A stretch of 64,000 nucleotides of DNA from Gymnothorax reevesii (lineage: Eukaryota; Chordata; Actinopteri; Anguilliformes; Muraenidae): contig CM056576.1 in the NCBI GenBank assembly GCA_029721435.1, forward strand, positions 121,013,166-121,077,165, read 5' to 3'. Positions 15,101 to 24,100 of the stretch are shown piece after piece. Each line of letters opens with the position of its first letter. Position 1 is the stretch's first letter. The notes below the pieces were generated by a model. The model searched no databases. It was not told the DNA's origin and worked only from the letters and a program-made list of their open reading frames with translations. Position numbers and translations under genes: made by a program.

Positions 15101-18100
15101 CACAATACCAGCAAACAGTTCACAATCTGGTCCAAACATTCGGTGAAAACTGAATATGGAAATAAATATTTAAAAAACCAAGGAGTTGTGCTGTGGAGGC
15201 AGAGAGAAAACCCCATCAGCTCTGTTCCAGACGCTCACCATCAAGGGTATATACAGCTGGTAGAACAGGTTCAGTCTTTTAAATACCTGGGTACAGAGAT
15301 AGACACCGCCCTGCCCTTCACACAACATACAGAATATGTGTACATGAAAGCTCAACAGCGACTCCACCTGCTGAGGAAATTAAGGTCATTTAATTTCAAC
15401 GAGGACAATTTAACTCTGGTTTACCGTTCACTCATTGAATCCATCCTCACCTTTAATATTACATCCTGGTATAACTCTCTCACCATTAAGCATAAAACAA
15501 AACTTTTGCGCATAACCAATCAGGCAAGCAAAATAATCGGTTCACCCCAAACTCCCTTATCTGATCTATATGTACGCTCAGCGATCAGGAAAGCGACCCT
15601 GATCACTGAGGACCCCGTCATCCCCTCCACATTACTCCCATCAGGCAGACGCTACAAAGTCCCACTGGCCCGCAAAAATATCTACAAAAAATTTATACCA
15701 TTTATACCATCCGCAATAACTATCCTAAACAAACAGACATAGACATAGCACACTAACCTGTTGGCATGTATGTATTTTGATTAATTAATTTTATTTTTTA
15801 TGAGGGTTTTAACAGTTCTTCCTAAGTGCTTGTAAAATGTTTTTTTGTGTGTTTTAAATGTGCATTTGTGAAATGTGCATTTCTGAGCCCTGTTAAAGGA
15901 ACATTTCTGTCACTGATGGGGCAGACAATAAAGATTATCTATCTATCTATAATCATAACAATAATAATAATAACAATAATAATAATAAGAAGAAGAAGAA
16001 GAATCATCATCATCATCATCATCATCATCATTGTGAGCATTCAATATTACAGTGATACTTAGCTTGCTAGTTACCAGGTATCTTGCCTCTAAATGTTTAT
16101 TATTATTATTATTCTTATTATTGGTGGTCACAGAAGCAAGTTACCCTGTATTTAGCTAGTATGTGTGGCTATTATTCATGTGGTCCTGAAACTAATTAGC
16201 CATTACTGTGCAAATTGGCTTGTATGTTTTACTGATTAGACTCAGACAGATGCAACTCAATGAAAAAAAAAAACAGCTTTACGCTGCCTCTCGGTCAGAA
16301 AGGAGTCGACATCTTTGAGAGGGAGTGATGCATTCTTTTTGGTTTAACCATCTTTGTCTACCGCCCTCAGTCACAGTCTTCTACAAAACCCAAAACCAGT
16401 GAAGTTGGCACATTATGTAAATCGCAGATAAAAACAGAATACAATGATTTGCAAATCCTTTTCAACTTATATTCAATTGAATACACTGCAAAGACAAGAT
16501 GTTTAATGTTCAAACTGAGAAACTTTATTATTTTTTTTGCAAATAATCATTAACTTGGAATTTAAAGGCAGCAACACATTGCAAAAAAGTTGGCACAGGG
16601 GCCTTTTTACCACTGTGTTACATCGCCTTTCCTTTTAACGACACTCCGTAAACGTTTGGGAACTGAGGAGACCAATTTTTGAAGCTTTTCAGGTGGAACT
16701 CTTTCCCATTCTTGCTTGATGTACAGCTTAAGGTGTTCAACAGTCCGGGGTCTCCGTTGTCGTATTTTATGCTACATAATGCGCCACAAATTTTCAGTGA
16801 GAGACAGGTCTGGACTACAGGCAGGCCAGTCTAGTACCTGCACTATTTTACTACGGAGCCATGCTGTTGTAACACGTGCAGAATATGGCTTGGCATCGTC
16901 TTGCTGAAATAAGCAGGGGTGTCCATGAAAAAGGCGTTGCTTGGATGGCAACATATGTTGCTCCAAAACCTGTATGTACCTTACAGCATTAATGGTGCCT
17001 TCACATATGTGTAAGTTGCCCATGCCTTGGGCACGAATACACCCCCATATCATCACAGATGCTGGCTTTTGAACTTTGCGCCTTTAACAGTCCGGATGGT
17101 TCTTTTCCTCTTTGGTCCAGAGGACACGACGTCCACTGTTTCCAAAAACAATTTGAAATGTGGATTCGTCAGACCACAGAACACTATTCCACTTTGCATC
17201 AGTCCATCTTAGATGAGCTTGGGCCCAGCGAAGCCGGCGGCGTTTCTGGGTGCTGTTGATAAATGGCTTTCGCTTTGCATTGTAGAGTTTTAACTTGCAC
17301 TTGCAGATGTAGCAACGAACTGTAGTTACTGACAGTGGTTTTCTGAAGTGTTCCTGAGCCCATGTGGTGATGTCCTTTACACACTGATGTCGGTTTTTGA
17401 TGCAGTACCGCCTGAGGGATCGAAGGTCACGGGCATTCAATGTTGGTTTTAGGCCTTGTCGCTTACGTGCAGTGATTTCTCCAGATTATCTGAACCTTTT
17501 GACGATATTACGGACCGTAGATGATGAAATCCCTAAATATCTTGCAATAGCTCAATGAGGAATCTTGTTTTTAAACTGTTCGACAATCAGCTCACGCATT
17601 TGTTCACTAAGTGGTGACCCTCGCCCCATCCTTGTCTGTGAATGACTGAGCATTTCAGGGAAGCTGCTTTTATACCCAATCATGGCACCCACCTGATCCC
17701 AATTAGCCCGTTCACCTGTGGGATGTTCCAAACAAGTGTTTGATGAGCATTCCTCAACTCTCTCAGTCTTTCTTGCCACTTGTGCCAGCTTTTTTGAAAC
17801 ATGTTGCAGGCATCAAATTCCAAATGAGCTAATATTTGCAAAAAATTACATAGTTTACCTGTTCGAACATTAAGTAACTTGTCTATGCAGTGTATTCAAT
17901 TGAATATAGGTTGAAAAGGATTTGCAAATCATTGTATTTTGTTTTTATTTACGATTTACATAACGTGCCAACGTCACTGGTTTTGGTTTTGTATAAGAGC
18001 GAGACATGGTCAACTTACTCTGTTGTTACCAGTGTTCGGACGAGACATTGCCGCTAGTCCGGACTGGAACTCTGCGCAAAGGTAGGCTGGTTTCTGAATA

Positions 18101-21100
18101 TGAACCCGTTTGCTTTGATCCTTGTCTTGTGGAAATTTGTGTTTTTTTCTGTGTATTGTTGATGCTGAGCTGCGAAGGCTTCCCGAATATCCTGACTTGT
18201 GAAATCATCAGTCCCGGTTTTTCAGGCCGTGGGAGGAGCTGTGAAGAGCGGAACCCCCACCCCCCATGATTCCTTCAGTGACGAGGTCACTTGTTCCGAA
18301 GGGGAGAACACCTGGAGGACACTAATGAAAGAGGACGGGATATACCATCACCCGAATGCAGCTGCTCATCAAGACAACGTGGTAATTCCAGTGATTATAC
18401 GCCACTGATTACAGGAAGCAGATTCATTCATAGTTTTTACGGAGTTTGTTTCCTCACTGAACACAAGCAAACTGTTCAAACACCATCAGCGGGGTGAACA
18501 ATGAGACGGAACTGGACAACGATCCGAAGACAATCACGGTAATGAAAGCTAAAATACCTTCTAAATGCCTATTTTAAATGCTTTGTAACATCTGACCTAC
18601 TAATGTGAAAAGTAGAAAGTAAAAATGTGAGGCATTTCTGAGTTGGCTTGGACAGGGTAATACAGTGGCTGAAGCTGAGCTGGCTGAAGAATACAGATCT
18701 GAGCAGGTGGTGGGAAGTGATCCAGAGTTTGTTGTGGAGCATGAATTAGCTGTAGCATCTGAATCGGACCTGGCTGGAGAGTCAGAGTTGGTGGAGATGA
18801 TTCAATCAGAGCCAGCAATGGCATCTGAATCGGACCTGGCTGGAGAGTCAGAGTCAGAGTCGGTGGAGATGATTGAGTCCGAGCCAGTAATGGCATCTGA
18901 ATTGGACCTGGCAAAAGAATCTGAGTTGGAGTTGGTAGAGAGAATTGGGTCCAAGTCAGCAATGGCATCTGAATCAGACCTGGCTAAAGAATCTGAGTTG
19001 GAGGAGGTGGAGAGGATTGAGTCTGACACAGCAACGACATCTGAATCAGACCTGGCTAAAGAATGGGAGTTGGAGGAGGTGGAGAGGATCGAGTCTGACA
19101 CAGCAATGACATCTGAATCAGACCTGGCTAAAGAATATGAGTTGGAGGAGGTGGAGAGGATCGAGTCTGATACAGCGATGACATCTGAATCAGACCTGGG
19201 TAAAGAACCTGAGTTGGAGGAGGTGGAGAGGATCGAGTCTGACACAGCAATGACATCTGAATCAGATATGGATAACGAATCTGAGTTGGAGGAGGTGGAG
19301 AGGATTGAGTCCGAGCCAGCAATGAGATCTCAATCAGACCTGGCTCAAGAATCTGAGTTGGAGGCGGTGGAGAGGATTGAGTCTGAGCCAGCCATGACAC
19401 CTGAATCAGACCTCGCTGAAGAATCCGAGTTGGAGGTCGAGAGGATCGAGTCCGAGCCAGCAATAGCAACTGAATTGGACCTGGCTGGAGAATCTGTGTC
19501 GGAGTCTGTGGAGAGGATTGAGCCCGAGCGAGCAATGGCATTCGAATTGGACCTTGCTGAAGAATCGGAGTCTGTGGAGAGGATCGAGTCCAAGCCAGCA
19601 ATGCCATCTGAATCAGACCTGGCTGGACAATCTGAGTTGGAGGCGGTAGAGAGGATCGAGTCCGAGCCAGCAATGACAACTGAATTGGACCAGGCTGCAG
19701 GATTTTAATCAGAGTTGATTGTGGGAGTTGATTCACAAGAGGCAGAGGAGACTCAATCAGAACCTATCCTACTGGTAAGAATAGACCCTCATTTTAGAAG
19801 ATTTCTTAAAAATGCAGGACAATTTCCTTCCTCTCATTTACTTTAATAAATTTTAACAAAAGTTGCCACCTCATATGGTTGGCATAGATATATTCTCAAG
19901 ATTTTTTAGATTTATTTTTCTAGTCCTCATTCAAACAAGATTTGTTCTCAACTCCTTTGCTTGCAAGGAATGTTACATCTCTCTGGATGTGATTAGCTTT
20001 TTATTCAGTCATATTTGGTCTTCGCAGATCCCAAATAGTGAATCAAGGTGGGTCATCCATGGTGTTCAGGAGCTCCAGATAACACAAAATGACCAGAGGT
20101 CATCAGTCAAAAAGGTCAGAGTGGAACAGAAAAGTGTGGTCAAACACAACATAAAACAGGCCATGAAGACGGAATTGGAGCCAATCCTCATGGTGAGTAG
20201 AGACCCTCAGTTTACAAGTTTCCGACAAAAACAAAAAAAAAATCCTTCCTCTTATTGTTTTGCATAAGTTCCTCGTGAAGTTTCCACCCGATGTAGTCTT
20301 GCAGACACTTAGTTTTTCAGTCATTTTTTTTCCCAAGTCCCAGTTCAAACTTGACTTATTCTCAACTTCTTTGCATACAAATATTATTTGTATCTCTCTA
20401 AATGTGATGGCTTCTTGTGCAGTGATATTTCATTTTGGAATTACTGTGCAAATTTCGAGCAGCGAAACACACAGGGTCATCATTTCTGTTGGATTCTGCA
20501 TGGTTCTGGAGTACCAGATGGCACCAGATTGGACCGAAGTCTATCTAGCCAACCAGAGCACAAGGAAGATGATAGAGGTAAAAGTCACAGCACGTCCCAG
20601 GCACTCGCTGTGCATAATGCAGTTATTGAGTGAGCTGTTCAAGCAAGACATTGCAGAGGAGCGCTTCATGCACTCCTGCATCGTCTCTCTACTGGAGGCT
20701 CAACAGGAGATGGTGCTTGAGTGCCTGTGCAGCCTACTCTTTAACATCGGCAGGAAAATAGACACTTATAGAGCAAAGTTACTGCAGCGTACGCCCAAAA
20801 ACCAGTCATCAGTAATCAAACCCAAACATGTACAAATACACCCACAAACGCGCACACGCACACACATGCATTCTGACCACCCTCTCTTCCCTGCGTCTGC
20901 AGAGCCATGTGGATAAATTCAAGCACCGAATGGAGCGCATCCTGGTGGAAGGAAAGCTCTCCTACAGGATCAGATTCATGATGCAGTGGATCATGGACCT
21001 GACAGAGGGACAAACTCTCCCATATTCAGCTCCATCCCAAATTATCTCAGGTCCTTCTTTCATCTTCTCAGCTAGTGTTGCACGATACACCGAAATTCGA

Positions 21101-24100
21101 TACTTTTCTCGATACCCTTACTTTGAAAACGGTTCAATACTAATGTCTCTCCACGTTCGATACTAGAGCCAAATGCAGTTTTTCTGAATGACCACTAGGT
21201 GGCAGCACTAACTGAGACAAGTAACACCAGGGACATTTCAAAAGGAGACAGGCTATTCTTGCTTGTAATTTGTAACCTGAGCTACATGAGCCAAGGCATT
21301 CTGGAAGAATTAGAAGTTTTATGTAGTTTTCTTTTTTATTTGTATGACAAGTTTGTTAATAAAACGTTGATTTGAAAATGTGATCAACTATTGGGGACAG
21401 TCTGTTTCTGACAGAGGTGTATAGTAATGATGTACATATACTTTGTTCCAGTACTAAAGTAGTTTTTTTTGATGATTTGTACTTTGATTTTTTTTTTTTT
21501 TTAAACCAACCTTTACTACATTTAAAAGATAAAGTATATTTTTACTTTGTTACTCTGACATAGGTCACTCAATTACTCGTTACAAATTAAAATATGAATG
21601 TAATTCATCATTTAAGGATTATCTGGGTGTGGCGTCTTCGAGAAGAGCAACGGTGCTCGGCAGGGTATCTGCAGCGCTTTGAGCAATGTTTGCCAGCGGA
21701 CATGGAGCTGCAAATTTGTGCACGCAGTTACAATATTTTACCACCAGATGGCACACCCGGATAAGTTACTGTATATTCACAAGCAAGCAGAGTTCACTCC
21801 TTTACCTGTTTTTAAGGAGTAGCATGAATTAAACTCCCCAGCTAAGCCTGATGTGCAAACTGCTCAATATACTTGCCCATAGTATCTCTCCAGCAGTCCA
21901 AAAAAATTCTCTCTTGCTACAGAAAAAAATTGTTGTCCTCTGTAGCAACCACTTTGGCTATAGTGAGCCAATGATATCCCTATTAGTAGTTAAGAAAAAT
22001 CAGTCTTCTGAAGCAAATTTGACATGGTATTGATACTATGTAATTCTACTATCAATTATACTAGATTATAGTGGTTTTTCAAACTGCCAGTAAACTCAAG
22101 GAAGAGGAAGAAGAAATATATAAAAGGAGAGACTGCCAGTTTGTTTTTTGAATACTGCATCTTTCATTCACCTGAAAATTGATTTAAGAGCACGAGGAGT
22201 AAACAATGCATGGTTGCTTTGCTACTTTCTATGCATGCTGAAAAAATACCCTGTACTTGTACTAGCAGTTTTGATACTTAAACATACTTTTGGTACTTAA
22301 GTACAATTAATATGAGCTACTTTAAGACTTTTAATCAAGTAATTTTCTTATGAGTGAATTCAACTTTAACCGAAGTAACTTTCAGTTATGGTACTTCTAA
22401 TTTTACTTAGTTATTTTTTTCAGTATTTTTTACACCTCTGGTTTCTGATCCATTTGGTATCGAGTATTGAATTGTATCGTTTCAGTATCGTTTTGGTTTC
22501 AAGTATCTTTTTCGTATCGAGTATCGTGATTCTAAATTTGGTATTGATATCAAAGTCAAAATTTTGGTATTGTGACAACACTCTCACAGCCCCATCTCTC
22601 ACCTCCCTTAGTGTTTCAGTTCTGACTGTAAATGTGATTAACTATGTATTTAAGTGCAGCAATAACGAAAGTACTAAACTAGCCAATAATATGGTTACTG
22701 TAATACCCAGCGCAGTTTTTTACCTTTCAATCGTAATCTCTTTGTCAACAGTATGCAGATATTTTTGAGGAAGCTCAAGTAACAGATGTTTAACATTTAC
22801 TCCCCACCCAGAGTAACTGGGCCCCCAGGAACAGCAACCAAAGCCACAAAAGCCATCACTCAGGACCACAGAGATGCGGAGCTGGAGCCCCGGCAGCAGA
22901 GGGACAATGCTGAACAAGATCTTGAGCACAAAATGGTCAATGCCCACCAGGGCCATGGGGAATGTCGTGGCAATAACAGACCACAAAGATGGAGCCATGG
23001 GGAATATCAAGGCCATGCTCAAGGGCAAGGTTTGTACCATAGAGAGCCTCAACGCCGTGGTCAAGCCCAAAGATGGTACAACAGAAAACATGAATACCAT
23101 GCTCCAGACCAAGAACGGTACTATTGGGAACACCAAGGCCAGGGACGTCACCAAAGATTGTTCCATGGGGAACATCAAAACTGTACTTCATACAAAAAAT
23201 GGTACCATGGGGAACCTCAACACCATGTTCAAGACCAAAGATGGTACCATGGGCAACATCGAGGCCATGCTCAGGACCAATGTCCGTACCATAGGGAACA
23301 GCAAGGCCATGCTCAAGACCAAAGACGGTACCATAGGGAGCACAAAGGCCACGCTCAAGACCAAAGACCGTACAATAGGGAACACCAACGCCATGCTCAG
23401 GACCAAGAACGGTACCATTGGGAACATCAAGGCCATGCTCAGGACCAAAGTCGGTACCATAGGGAACACCAAGGCCATGCTCAGGACCAAAGTCAGTACC
23501 ATAGGGAACACCGAGGCCATGCTCAGCAAATTTATACCAAGGAGCACAAAAAAAACCATGTTCAAGACCAAAGACGGAACCACAGAACAGCCTATGTCTT
23601 ATGGAAGATATTCAGTAAGCATAATCTGAGTTAACCCTCAGTGCGCGCATTATTATGAAACCATGGGAAAAAATGTTTTAGTGTTGCATATGATTTAAAA
23701 TGGTCTCAAATGAACAGATTTAGCTTTATTTTTTTTTTTATGGGTGGGGTACTTTGGGGTGCGTTGGCATATGGCAATATTGTGCAGCAATGGAATGCCT
23801 GAATGAAAATTTTTCCCCCAAAATGACATGAATCATTAAAGATTACAGAGCTTTAATACAACAATTAAATTTTTTTTATTGTTTAAAAAGACTTGAAATA
23901 TGACCACCATTGAATTAAGGGGGTTGTTTAACAAATACGAGAGTAATCAAAAGATATTTGGCAATAATATTTGCAAAATATTTGCTGGAATCTCATATCA
24001 TTCCTTGGCAAAGTGTATAGGATGTGCATCCATAATTTACTTCTACTTGTCAAACTCATAATAAACTACTCTGTATTACTGCCCAAGTATTCACTCAAAC

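Noticed and set aside
18006..18081. Possible first exon MVNLLCCYQCSDETLP before AAAG|GTAGGC
   Set aside because: Its phase does not fit the next candidate exon at 18226 and no family is recognised.
18802..19736. Long minus-strand open frames (up to 202 codons) across the 72-bp repeats
   Set aside because: By-products of stop-free repeat units; no splice, start or family support.
22720..23583. Minus-strand open frames over the 42-bp repeats
   Set aside because: Same cause: unit length divisible by three without stops. Composition is repetitive hydrophobic, with no family match.
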